Part shown: positions 28,543-36,293 of the stretch, piece after piece
Numbering within the stretch: position 1 is the first letter of the stretch
How the letters are laid out: the number at the start of each line of letters is the position of its first letter
Source of the DNA: Bacillus sp. N1-1
GTDB lineage: Bacteria > Bacillota > Bacilli > Bacillales > Guptibacillaceae
Assembly: GCF_009818105.1 (NCBI RefSeq)
Contig: NZ_CP046564.1
Span: 3,100,001 to 3,164,000 of the forward strand
DNA: 64,000 bases
Direction: 5' to 3'
Made by a program: the position numbers and the translations under genes
Notes under the pieces: model-generated
Seen by the model: the letters and a program-made list of their open reading frames with translations, nothing else
Told to the model about the DNA's origin: nothing
Database searches by the model: none

Positions 28543-28583
28543 TCCAACACAAAACCGATGCAATGCATCGGTTTTGTGTTGGA
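28543..28583. terminator. Long inverted repeat acting as terminator behind ytkL
   Basis: Two perfect 20-base arms (28543-28562 and 28564-28583) around a single base. The core ccgatgca/tgcatcgg is followed by TTTTGTGTT on either strand because the A-rich and T-rich arms pair with each other. It ends one base before the ytkL stop and probably terminates ytkL. Confidence 0.75.
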
Positions 28584-29264
28584 TTATAATTCGATTGTTT
28601 CGCCTGATTGTAAAACTTTACCTTTCGTTCCTTTAAGGCTATCTACAAACGCCTCACCATCTTGTTCAATAAGCGGAAACGTATTGTAGTGAATTGGAAC
28701 AGTTACGTCTGCGTCAATCCATTTCGCAGCAACAGCTGCGTCCTCTGGTCCCATTGTGAAATTATCACCAATCGGTAAGAACGCAAGATCAATTGACTTA
28801 TCAGACAAAAGCTTCATATCTGAATAAAGTCCCGTGTCGCCAGCGTGATAAACTGTACTGCCTTCTGCACTAAAGAGAATACCAGACGGCATGCCCGTGT
28901 AAATAATTTGCTGATTTTCTTCCTCAGTATAGCTGGAGCCGTGGAAAGCCTGAGTAAGCTTGACCTTTCCAAACTCAAATTCATGAGCGCCACCAATTGC
29001 CATAGGATGAGTATTCACCCCTTTAAATCCAAGGTATGTAGCCAATTCAAATGGAGCTACGACTAAAGCATCATTTCGTTTCGCTATATCAACTGTATCT
29101 CCGACGTGATCATTATGTCCGTGCGTCAGTAAAATAACGTCGCACTTCACTTCGTTAGCGTCTAACTTACATTGTCCATTACCTGAAATAAAAGGATCAA
29201 TTAAAATTTTCGCTTTTTCCGTGACAATCTCAACAACTGAATGACCATGAAATGTAACTTTCAT
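28584..29264 (-). CDS. ytkL: UPF0173 metal-dependent hydrolase YtkL
   Basis: Metallo-beta-lactamase-fold hydrolase, 226 residues. Metal ligands: [12 protein letters not shown] (HxHxDH), the His in [16 protein letters not shown] (Asp), and the C-terminal PIHYNTFP (His). The substrate is unknown. Good ribosome site AAAGGAG. A possible own promoter lies upstream at 29311-29339, so it need not belong to the PspA block. Confidence 0.9.
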   Translation of the reverse strand: MKVTFHGHSVVEIVTEKAKILIDPFISGNGQCKLDANEVKCDVILLTHGHNDHVGDTVDIAKRNDALVVAPFELATYLGFKGVNTHPMAIGGAHEFEFGKVKLTQAFHGSSYTEEENQQIIYTGMPSGILFSAEGSTVYHAGDTGLYSDMKLLSDKSIDLAFLPIGDNFTMGPEDAAVAAKWIDADVTVPIHYNTFPLIEQDGEAFVDSLKGTKGKVLQSGETIEL

Positions 29265-29310
29265 TCGTTATCGCTCCTTTAACGTTTGGAATTTTTAACC
29301 TCCATGACAA

Positions 29311-29339
29311 AATATAGAAGGATTGACTCTAGTCAGTAA
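29311..29339 (-). promoter_or_regulatory. Possible promoter of ytkL with internal palindrome
   Basis: Minus strand: TTACTG (29334-29339), 17-base spacer, TATATT (29311-29316). A 12-base palindrome tgactctagtca (29324-29335) lies within the spacer and touches the -35. Palindrome short; could be chance. Confidence 0.4.
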
Positions 29340-29363
29340 GTTCCCTTTGAGTAATGATCTAAA

Positions 29364-30908
29364 CTAGTAATACAACCATGCTCGTTCGTATTTTTCAATT
29401 AAATGAGGTTGAATAAGCGTATTCGGTTCAAATCGAACCTTTTTCCCTTCTCTCATCATCTGTTGATCTTCATCTTTCCCAAACACGCTAAGGGAGGGAA
29501 TCATCTCACTTGATAGATATTCAGTTTTTACAGTAAACTTTAGCTTCTCTTGATCTACCGGCTCTCTCGTCCCCATCACAAAACCCCAGTTACCAAAGCT
29601 CGGAATGTCGACATGGTAATTCGAAGTAATTAAACCAGTCTCCGCAATCGTTCGATCTATTGTCCAATAAGCTTCTCTTGCAAACAACGGACTAGTTGCC
29701 TGTACCATTAACGCTCCGTTTAATTCCAAATGATTGCGTAACAACGAATAGAATTCCCACGTATACAGTTTGTTTAATGATTCATTATTTGGATCAGGCA
29801 GATCAGCAATGATCACATCAAATGCTTTTTGTTCTTTCTTAATATATTGAAAAGCATCTTCATTTCGAATGTGGACACGTTTATCTTCAAGTGCATGCTC
29901 GTTTAATTCAGTTAATAAGTGATGTTCTCTTGCGAGTTTTACCATTTCGGGATCTAAATCCACTACCGTTACGGATTGCACGCTATCATACTTTAAAAGC
30001 TCTCGAACGGCAAGACCATCTCCACCTCCCAGTAATAATACATTCTCAGGATTGTTAACTGTCGCCATCGGGATATGCACGAGCGTTTCGTGGTATCGAT
30101 GTTCATCACTTGAACTAAACTGAAGCTGTCCATTCAAATAGAGCCTAAGATCTCCCTGTTCCCTCGTTAAGGTAATTTTTTGATATGAAGTTTCTTCAGA
30201 GTAAATGATCGGATCTTTGTATAAACGCTGCTCAAAAGAGAAGGCCATTTCCTCACCAAAAATAGTGCCGACAATCATTAATAAGAACAAAAGTATTGCT
30301 ATTCCAGTATAAACAGCTCGATAAACCAGCTCTTTTCGAAATGAATAAATCATCCAAAAAGCGACGAGAATGTTAACGAGAGCGACAAGAAAAGCTGATT
30401 TTACAAGACCAAACTCTGGTCGAAGGTAAAAGGCAAATAACAGTCCCCCTACAAGTCCTCCTGCATAGTCGGAAAAAAGCACTCTTGCTGTACTTTTATT
30501 CATTTCCACACCAATTTCATTCGCTTTTCGAATCAAGATTGGTAGTTCAAGACCCGTTAACCCGCCTACAATAAGAATAGTGGTATAGAGTACAATAGTG
30601 GTTGATTCTTCTCCCGCAATTGCCATAATTCCAAACACCGTAAAACTAGAAAACCCACCTATTAAACCAATAAGAAGCTCAATGGCAATAAATCTTGTAA
30701 TCAAGTTTTTCACAACTTTTTCACTCAGGGATGCGCCAATCCCCATTCCAGTCAGAAAGAGCGAAATGGTTAACGTATATTGCTTTACACCATCGCCCAG
30801 TATGTACGAACCTAGCGCACCGAACAGCACTTCAAAAATAATACCGCAGATCGATACAATTCCAGAAGCCCAGTACAACTGACTGCTTTTACTAAACGTC
30901 CTGCTCAT
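29364..30908 (-). CDS. Membrane-anchored spermidine synthase-like aminopropyltransferase
   Basis: About 514 residues. The N-terminal half has about seven membrane helices (residues 10-220) and resembles the integral-membrane part of long SpeE proteins. The C-terminal half is a SpeE Rossmann domain: NVLLLGGGDGLAVRELLK (S-adenosyl ligand loop), VVDLDPEMV, and DVIIADLPDPNN in the position of the catalytic Asp. The family transfers aminopropyl from decarboxylated SAM to an amine; here the acceptor is unknown and no speD is nearby. Start at ATG 30908 (GAAGGTGA spacing) rather than the GTG three codons earlier. Last gene of the PspA block. Confidence 0.88.
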   Translation of the reverse strand: MSRTFSKSSQLYWASGIVSICGIIFEVLFGALGSYILGDGVKQYTLTISLFLTGMGIGASLSEKVVKNLITRFIAIELLIGLIGGFSSFTVFGIMAIAGEESTTIVLYTTILIVGGLTGLELPILIRKANEIGVEMNKSTARVLFSDYAGGLVGGLLFAFYLRPEFGLVKSAFLVALVNILVAFWMIYSFRKELVYRAVYTGIAILLFLLMIVGTIFGEEMAFSFEQRLYKDPIIYSEETSYQKITLTREQGDLRLYLNGQLQFSSSDEHRYHETLVHIPMATVNNPENVLLLGGGDGLAVRELLKYDSVQSVTVVDLDPEMVKLAREHHLLTELNEHALEDKRVHIRNEDAFQYIKKEQKAFDVIIADLPDPNNESLNKLYTWEFYSLLRNHLELNGALMVQATSPLFAREAYWTIDRTIAETGLITSNYHVDIPSFGNWGFVMGTREPVDQEKLKFTVKTEYLSSEMIPSLSVFGKDEDQQMMREGKKVRFEPNTLIQPHLIEKYERAWLYY

Positions 30909-30938
30909 GACTTTCACCTTCAGCTGATCATTTCTATT

Positions 30939-31334
30939 TTACGTAATTGATGCCCCTACTACTAAACCAAGACCAATGGAAACGCACATGGAGAGTATGC
31001 CTACCGATACAACACCTTCACTAAGCTTTTGTTCCACTGAGAAACGCCTTGTAAGAAAGTCAAAGATATAATAAGCCACTAGTTGAAGAACAACTCCATA
31101 GGCTCCCCATACGACTGTATCGAGAACATCTGCACTATGATAAATGGCGAAAGCCAAGATAAGACAAATCCCAATAACCTTTCCACCTATGGATAGCGCA
31201 ACTGCCGTATTTCCTTTTTCGACCTGTTCCCAATCTTTGTATTTTGTCGTAATCAATTCAAAAATAATTAATCCGACAACCACAACAACAATCGCTGCAA
31301 TAAAATAAATAAATGTTAATAAAAATGGTCCCAT
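30939..31334 (-). CDS. DUF350 family membrane protein
   Basis: 131 residues, four predicted membrane helices in two repeated halves, with the DUF350 hallmarks GNTAVALSIGGKVIGI and DFLTRRFSVEQKL. E. coli YjfL belongs to this family and lies in a PspA-like gene cluster too. Function unknown; a small membrane channel or scaffold is possible (inference). Gaps of 19 and 21 bases to its neighbours. Ribosome site AAGGAGGA. Confidence 0.87.
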   Translation of the reverse strand: MGPFLLTFIYFIAAIVVVVVGLIIFELITTKYKDWEQVEKGNTAVALSIGGKVIGICLILAFAIYHSADVLDTVVWGAYGVVLQLVAYYIFDFLTRRFSVEQKLSEGVVSVGILSMCVSIGLGLVVGASIT

Positions 31335-31353
31335 TATGATGATCCTCCTTCAA

Positions 31354-31914
31354 TTATTTCCCTGTTCCTGGACCGCCGCCGCGACTCGATCCTCGAAAAG
31401 ACGGAATCGTTGTCGGTCCTTTATATGTACCACCTGTGGTGCCATATCCTCCATAACAATTCCCGGTTGCGTTCAAACAGCGGTTTTTTTGTTTTTTCCC
31501 CCAGTCATCTACATCCAGAATTTCATCTAAAATATAATAAGCTAGTAACCCATCAAAGAAATCGGGTTGGTAGTTATCTCGTACAAATCCAACCGTAGCG
31601 ACTTCGACGAGGGTATTCGATGCATCATCACTTTCTTGCAACGTAACGATATGGTCATCATAAACAAGAATTTGCTTGCCTTCTTTTAATTCACTGACTT
31701 CATTCGGCTTTATTTGTTCCTGTAAGTAGGAGGCAACAGTAGGGATATCTTCCTCAGCATTGTAAACCTTTGAGACATCGCTTGAATCCACGCTGCTTTC
31801 AACGACATCTTCAAGCTGATAACGATCTTCGACGATTTCTTGAATATCCTTGGTAATCCCACATGCCGATAAGAGCAGAATGAATGCTGTCAGTAATCCA
31901 GTGAGCCATTTCAT
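31354..31914 (-). CDS. DUF4247 lipoprotein
   Basis: 186 residues with a lipoprotein signal peptide: basic MKW, hydrophobic core, lipobox LLSAC with Cys18. The exported part carries SVDSSDVSKVYNAEEDIPTVASYL and ends in a Gly/Ser/Arg-rich tail (GSSRGGGPGTGK) with Cys-containing NRCLNATGNCYGGYG. Matches the DUF4247 type found next to PspA and DUF350 genes in Gram-positives as far as I recall. It would sit on the outer face of the membrane. Confidence 0.82.
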   Translation of the reverse strand: MKWLTGLLTAFILLLSACGITKDIQEIVEDRYQLEDVVESSVDSSDVSKVYNAEEDIPTVASYLQEQIKPNEVSELKEGKQILVYDDHIVTLQESDDASNTLVEVATVGFVRDNYQPDFFDGLLAYYILDEILDVDDWGKKQKNRCLNATGNCYGGYGTTGGTYKGPTTIPSFRGSSRGGGPGTGK

Positions 31915-31940
31915 TCTTCCACCCCATTTAAGGGGAAAGC

Positions 31941-32612
31941 TTATTCTTTCCCCATTTTTTTCTTAAGCTCTGCCAATTCATCATCGATACCGTCGTTTTT
32001 GTCAAGTGCATCAAGCTCATCATCAAGAGAGCGACTTTTCGAACGCATATCTTCACTTGTCTCAGCTTCCGCCTCGTATTGAAGAACTTTTTCCTCCATT
32101 CGCTCAAAACCACGTCTAGAATCATCACCGCCAATATCAGACATGGCACGATTTATCTTCGTTTTCGTTTTTGCTGACTCTGCACGAGCCTTTAGACTAT
32201 CTTTCTTTAACTGCATTTGACGATACTCTTCTTTCATCTCATCTAACTTTGAACGAAGAGAATCCGCATCCGCTTTCGCTCTTTCATAAGACGTCTTCAA
32301 TGTTTCCGCTTTTGCTTCATGATCTTTTTTATCTTGAAGCGCTCTTCTAGCTAAATCGTCGTTATCCGATTCCAAAGCCTTCATCGCCTGATCCTGGCGC
32401 TTTGAAACCATTGCGTTGGCATCATCCCATTTCTTTTTTAACATTTTTTCATTCGATATTTGTTTTGCTACTGCTGTTTCCGCATCTCGAATATCTGCTT
32501 CCATATCCCTCATAAACTGTTCTAGCATCTTTACCGGATCTTCTGCCTTATCAAGTGCAGCATTTAGTTCAGAAGACATGATCGTTTTTACTCGTTTAAA
32601 CATATTAAACAT
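31941..32612 (-). CDS. pspA: PspA/IM30 family protein
   Basis: Membrane-repair scaffold protein, 223 residues, almost wholly alpha-helical coiled coil. N-terminal amphipathic helix MFNMFKRVKTIMSSELNAAL, then DPVKMLEQFMRDMEADIRDAETAVAKQ, the most conserved PspA segment. Such proteins polymerise on stressed membranes (ESCRT-III superfamily). Lies 14 bases after DUF4178 and 26 before DUF4247, so clearly one operon. Confidence 0.93.
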   Translation of the reverse strand: MFNMFKRVKTIMSSELNAALDKAEDPVKMLEQFMRDMEADIRDAETAVAKQISNEKMLKKKWDDANAMVSKRQDQAMKALESDNDDLARRALQDKKDHEAKAETLKTSYERAKADADSLRSKLDEMKEEYRQMQLKKDSLKARAESAKTKTKINRAMSDIGGDDSRRGFERMEEKVLQYEAEAETSEDMRSKSRSLDDELDALDKNDGIDDELAELKKKMGKE

Positions 32613-32626
32613 TTGCTCTCATCCTC

Positions 32627-33133
32627 TCATTTACTTCCAGCAAGAATTTTAATTTCATACTCTTCAATGGCATATCCTTTGCTCACTTCTACTTCAGAAC
32701 CCCAGACTTCTATTGATAGAAAGTTTGTTTCATCTTCATTTGAAAAATCGTGGTACTCTACTTCCTGCCCATTCAAATTACTACCACGTCCAGTTCCAGA
32801 CACTTTTGCTCGACCATGTTCTTCTCTATAATACGTAACATCGTCCATGGTTAGCTTTTCTGGTATGGGTTTTGCCAGCTTTTCCTTTACGTTACGATAA
32901 ATGCCTAGCTCAAGTTCGTCATCCATTTCGGCACTTAGCCATACCGAGGATGCTCCCGATTTCAGCTGATACGCGTACCACTTATAGCCATTATTCTGAT
33001 ACGTGAGTGAACCAACTACTTCATAATCTTCAAGGTCATAAGTGACAATATCACCAACCTTAATCGAAAAAACGGTTCTTTCTTTAACCGGTTTTTCGTC
33101 TTTATTTCCGAACAATTTTGATAAAAAACTCAT
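32627..33133 (-). CDS. DUF4178 domain protein
   Basis: 168 residues, soluble, beta-rich, with a short basic N-terminus (FLSKLFGNKDEKPVKERTVF). Family features: IKVGDIVTYDLEDYEVVGSLTY, YQLKSGASSVWLSAEMDDE, VEYHDFSNEDETNFLSIE. DUF4178 proteins are typically beside PspA or DUF350 genes. Role unknown. Ribosome site GGAGGCGAG. Confidence 0.82.
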   Translation of the reverse strand: MSFLSKLFGNKDEKPVKERTVFSIKVGDIVTYDLEDYEVVGSLTYQNNGYKWYAYQLKSGASSVWLSAEMDDELELGIYRNVKEKLAKPIPEKLTMDDVTYYREEHGRAKVSGTGRGSNLNGQEVEYHDFSNEDETNFLSIEVWGSEVEVSKGYAIEEYEIKILAGSK

Positions 33134-33188
33134 TTACTCGCCTCCCACCCTCATAGTTTTATACGAATCATCTCTAAAAAAGTTCCCG

Positions 33189-33653
33189 TTATTTTTCTGG
33201 TTTTCGATGAGAAACCATTCCCTCTTGCTCAGTATAATAGAAATCCAGTGGGGGGCGTTCTGTTAAAAGAGCTTTCTTTTCAAGTTTAAAGAAGCTGATT
33301 TTCCGAAACGGATCTCCTTCGATGATCGGAGCTTCTTTCTCAGAATGAATGTACGAGTCCACAGCTTTTTGAACTATATCAATCCAAAAAGGAATATGAC
33401 GGTGTTGTTCTTCAAAGAGTTCAAACGTCTCTTTCGACATATAAAAAGGTTTAGAAGGAATACCTCCAAGGTGAGTGATAAGAAAAGAAGCATCGAGTTC
33501 ATTGTTATCCTTTACAAGAACTTTTAACGAAATACCATCACGTTTCTTTTCTGCGAATTTACCGACTGCCTGTCGTATTTCATGTAGGGTTGCTTCTATC
33601 ATCGCTGGATGATCCGCTTTACTGTTTTCATTCTTTTTTTTCCAAAATGCCAT
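33189..33653 (-). CDS. Unknown protein, first gene of the PspA block
   Basis: About 154 residues from the ATG at 33653, with GTGGAGGTG upstream; the frame opens 21 codons earlier but without a ribosome site. Starts MAFWKKKNENSKADHP, then a mixed alpha/beta domain (ISLKVLVKDNNELDASFLI, THLGGIPSKPFYMSKETFE, FWIDIVQKAVDSYI). No membrane segment. Not recognised; the place is that of yjfI in the E. coli cluster but I see no basis for homology. 55 bases before the DUF4178 gene. Confidence 0.75.
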   Translation of the reverse strand: MAFWKKKNENSKADHPAMIEATLHEIRQAVGKFAEKKRDGISLKVLVKDNNELDASFLITHLGGIPSKPFYMSKETFELFEEQHRHIPFWIDIVQKAVDSYIHSEKEAPIIEGDPFRKISFFKLEKKALLTERPPLDFYYTEQEGMVSHRKPEK

Positions 33654-33748
33654 GTTTTCACCTCCACATACACATGTTCCGTATTGAATGAAGTAAACCC
33701 TTTTCTTCATTCCCACTTCTTAAAATAACGAGTCTTCTTCAAAGGCGT

Positions 33749-33779
33749 AAAAAAATAAAGCAGCTACTAGCTGCTTTAT
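33749..33779 (-). terminator. Terminator after ald
   Basis: Stem ataaagcagct/agctgctttat (33755-33765 and 33769-33779), 3-base loop, minus-strand tail of seven T residues. It also insulates the PspA block from ald. Confidence 0.88.
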
Positions 33780-33786
33780 ACCTCTT

Positions 33787-34905
33787 TTACTTTTCAAGGA
33801 GTGAGCGAGCACTTTTATAATCAAGCTGCTGCGCTTCAGCTACTGCTTCATACGTTACAAAACCATGCATCGTGTTAATCCCCTTTAACAAAGGTTCATT
33901 TTCAAGACAGGCTTTCTTGTATCCTTTATTCGCAAGCTGAACCGCATAAGGCACGGTCACATTTGTTAAGGCAATCGTGGATGTACGTGGCACTGCACCA
34001 GGCATATTAGCTACAGCGTAATGCACAACACCGTGCTTCGTATAGGTTGGATTATCATGAGTTGTGATACGATCCGTTGTTTCGAATATACCTCCCTGAT
34101 CAATCGCAACATCAACGATGACGGAACCGGGCTTCATTTCTTTAATCATCTCTTCCGTCACTAGTTTTGGTGCTTTTGCTCCTGGAATAAGAACAGCACC
34201 GATAACAAGATCTGATTCTCTCACCGCTTCTATAATATTTAGTGGATTGGACATCATCGTATTTATTTCAGTTCCAAAAATATCATCAAGCTGCCTCATT
34301 CTTTCTGGGCTTAAATCCATAATCGTTACGTCTGCTCCAAGTCCCATTGCAATCTTGGCTGCATTCGTTCCAACAACTCCGCCGCCTATGACAGTAACTT
34401 TTCCTCTCTTTACGCCAGGAACGCCCCCTAATAGAATGCCAAGTCCACCTTTGGGTTTCTCAAGAAATTGAGCACCGATCTGCGCAGCCATCCGGCCGGC
34501 TACTTCACTCATAGGAGTTAAAAGAGGTAACGAGCCATTTGGTAGCTGAACCGTTTCATAGGCAATGCCAATTACTTTTTTTTCAACAAGCGCTCGTGTA
34601 AGCTCAGACTCCGCAGCTAGGTGTAAATATGTAAATAAAATTAGCCCCTCACGAAAATAGCCATATTCCTGAGGAAGTGGCTCTTTTACTTTCATAACCA
34701 TTTCCTTCGACCACGCTTCTGCCGCCGTTTCAACAAGATGAGCGCCAGCTTCTAGATACTGCTCATCTCTAAAACCAGAACCCACTCCCGCCCCTTTTTC
34801 AATGTATACTTCATGGCCGAAGCTCGTTAAACTTAATACTCCAGCAGGTGTCATCGCTACTCGGTTCTCATTGTTTTTCACTTCTACAGGAATGCCAATA
34901 TGCAT
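33787..34905 (-). CDS. ald: Alanine dehydrogenase
   Basis: NAD-dependent interconversion of L-alanine and pyruvate plus ammonia, important for growth on alanine and for sporulation. 372 residues from the ATG at 34905 (AAGGAGGAG upstream; longer frame to 34947 rejected). [23 protein letters not shown] is the family N-terminus; Lys and His of the active site lie in [11 protein letters not shown] and [11 protein letters not shown] loop [20 protein letters not shown]. Single-gene unit. Confidence 0.96.
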   Translation of the reverse strand: MHIGIPVEVKNNENRVAMTPAGVLSLTSFGHEVYIEKGAGVGSGFRDEQYLEAGAHLVETAAEAWSKEMVMKVKEPLPQEYGYFREGLILFTYLHLAAESELTRALVEKKVIGIAYETVQLPNGSLPLLTPMSEVAGRMAAQIGAQFLEKPKGGLGILLGGVPGVKRGKVTVIGGGVVGTNAAKIAMGLGADVTIMDLSPERMRQLDDIFGTEINTMMSNPLNIIEAVRESDLVIGAVLIPGAKAPKLVTEEMIKEMKPGSVIVDVAIDQGGIFETTDRITTHDNPTYTKHGVVHYAVANMPGAVPRTSTIALTNVTVPYAVQLANKGYKKACLENEPLLKGINTMHGFVTYEAVAEAQQLDYKSARSLLEK

Positions 34906-35025
34906 GCATACTCCTCCTTCGTCTCTCTTTGGCCCGTATAAAATCACCCAACCATTCTAAAGTTACCAAAATCATTCAAAAGATGATTCTCTAAACGTAT
35001 CAATATAAGTATATTTTCGCAATGT

Positions 35026-35364
35026 TCACACTATTATCATATACCCCACAGTTACCATTAACAACCCGCTAATTAAGCTAACAACGATGTAAACAACCGA
35101 TAGCCAAACCTTTGTTGCAGCGAGCTCAAAAGCTTCGTACATAAATGTTGAAAAGGTCGTCAACGCTCCGAGAAAACCTGTTGAGATCCCAGGCCCCCAA
35201 TCTCCCGCTCCAAACGCCATCCCCATTAAGAAACTTCCTAATAGATTTACTAAAAGAGTTGCAAGCGGGAAATGAAATCGATTGAAGCGGTTTACCCCTA
35301 GTGCTGTGACATAACGAAGCCATGCCCCAACGCCGCCACCAATAGCAATCATCAACCAATCCAT
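35026..35364 (-). CDS. crcB2: Fluoride channel CrcB/Fluc, subunit 2
   Basis: 112 residues, four membrane helices. Fluc hallmarks: GGGVGAWLRY, LLVNLLGSFLMG (pore Asn) and ALTTFSTFMYE (Phe box and central break). Exports fluoride; Gram-positive Flucs often work as heterodimers of two adjacent genes, as here. Starts two bases after the crcB1 stop. Confidence 0.92.
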   Translation of the reverse strand: MDWLMIAIGGGVGAWLRYVTALGVNRFNRFHFPLATLLVNLLGSFLMGMAFGAGDWGPGISTGFLGALTTFSTFMYEAFELAATKVWLSVVYIVVSLISGLLMVTVGYMIIV

Positions 35365-35366
35365 TC

Positions 35367-35735
35367 TTAGTCCCTCCCCACTTTTTCCGCTAAGGAAACC
35401 CCTATGATGACGCTTAAGATTCCTGCTAGAATACTACCGCCTCCATACAGAGCTAATCCCCAAAAGTGACCCTCTCTTATGTATACAAACAAATCAAGAG
35501 AATACGTGGAAAAGGTTGTAAATGAGCCTAACAAACCAGTCGCAATAAATTTTTTCACTGAATCTGAAAGATGAGGGCTCGATCTTACGAATTGATAGAA
35601 AAAACCTAGAAGAATGGAGCCGACGATATTGACTATAAAGGTAGCGATCGGACTGCCATTCAGCACTGTACCAATTACCCCTCTAAGAGACGCTCCAACT
35701 GCTCCACCAGCTATGACAGCAAAACTATTTTTCAC
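35367..35735 (-). CDS. crcB1: Fluoride channel CrcB/Fluc, subunit 1
   Basis: 122 residues, four membrane helices. GGAVGASLRGVIG, FIVNIVGSILLGFFY and GSFTTFSTYSLD are the Fluc signatures. GTG start with AAAGGAG upstream. I looked for a fluoride riboswitch in the 55 bases upstream and found none, so control is probably not by that route. Confidence 0.92.
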   Translation of the reverse strand: MKNSFAVIAGGAVGASLRGVIGTVLNGSPIATFIVNIVGSILLGFFYQFVRSSPHLSDSVKKFIATGLLGSFTTFSTYSLDLFVYIREGHFWGLALYGGGSILAGILSVIIGVSLAEKVGRD

Positions 35736-35791
35736 TTGAATGCGGCTCCTTTCACATCTTTCCTCATCTTATCGAAACCGCTATTCAAAGT

Positions 35792-36166
35792 CTACTGATC
35801 GTTTTCATCCCATACCCAGGTGTATAACCTTCCGCTCGCATCCATCCACTTTAATTCAAATCGTTCCGCGTTTTGATAACCAAAGCTGTCCATTTTTTTC
35901 ACAAGTTCTTCTACTCTTGCAATTTCGGTTACTTCTAGATGTTGAAACAAAGCTTCGACTTCCTTTTTTGCCCGCTCTCCCTTTTCAACAACATTTCCGG
36001 TCTCAACTTCAAATTCATTCGGACTAGAGAACTCCCATTCATGTTCAATTCCATTAGAAACAACCATACATTTAAATGAAAAACTGTTTTGGAGTGTGGA
36101 AGCTTCTGCTCGAATTGTAAACAGACATAAGTAAACAGCAAAAGTTATGATGGTAAGTTTCCTCAT
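35792..36166 (-). CDS. Secreted protein of unknown function
   Basis: 124 residues with a cleavable-type signal peptide (MRKLTIITFAVYLCLFTIRAEA, likely cut after AEA). The mature part is acidic, has an alpha-helical middle (EKGERAKKEVEALFQHLEV) and ends DASGRLYTWVWDENDQ. One Cys only. Strong ribosome site AAGGAGGAGGTG. Not recognised. It precedes crcB1 by 56 bases on the same strand and could share its transcript. Confidence 0.75.
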   Translation of the reverse strand: MRKLTIITFAVYLCLFTIRAEASTLQNSFSFKCMVVSNGIEHEWEFSSPNEFEVETGNVVEKGERAKKEVEALFQHLEVTEIARVEELVKKMDSFGYQNAERFELKWMDASGRLYTWVWDENDQ

Positions 36167-36293
36167 TATTCATCACCTCCTCCTTATGCTGACTGAAAGT
36201 GATGAATATTATTCCTAAACGCATCATTAGAATTGCTTCCGCTTAAGTTCACAACTAAAATGAAACTATATTTGTTTTGTAAAAGGAGAGTCT

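Noticed and set aside
33654..33750. SigB or SigW promoter of the PspA operon
   Set aside because: A GTTTAC/GGAACA pair with 12-base spacing was seen near 33690, but it is too far from either consensus to call.
34118..34471. 117-codon plus-strand frame inside ald
   Set aside because: Antisense of a conserved enzyme gene, no ribosome site.
35736..35791. Fluoride riboswitch upstream of crcB1
   Set aside because: No GGCGATGG...CCGCC-type core found on the minus strand.
36241..36293. Purine riboswitch or PurR box before the NCS1 permease
   Set aside because: The short gap has no structured element and no recognisable PurR box.
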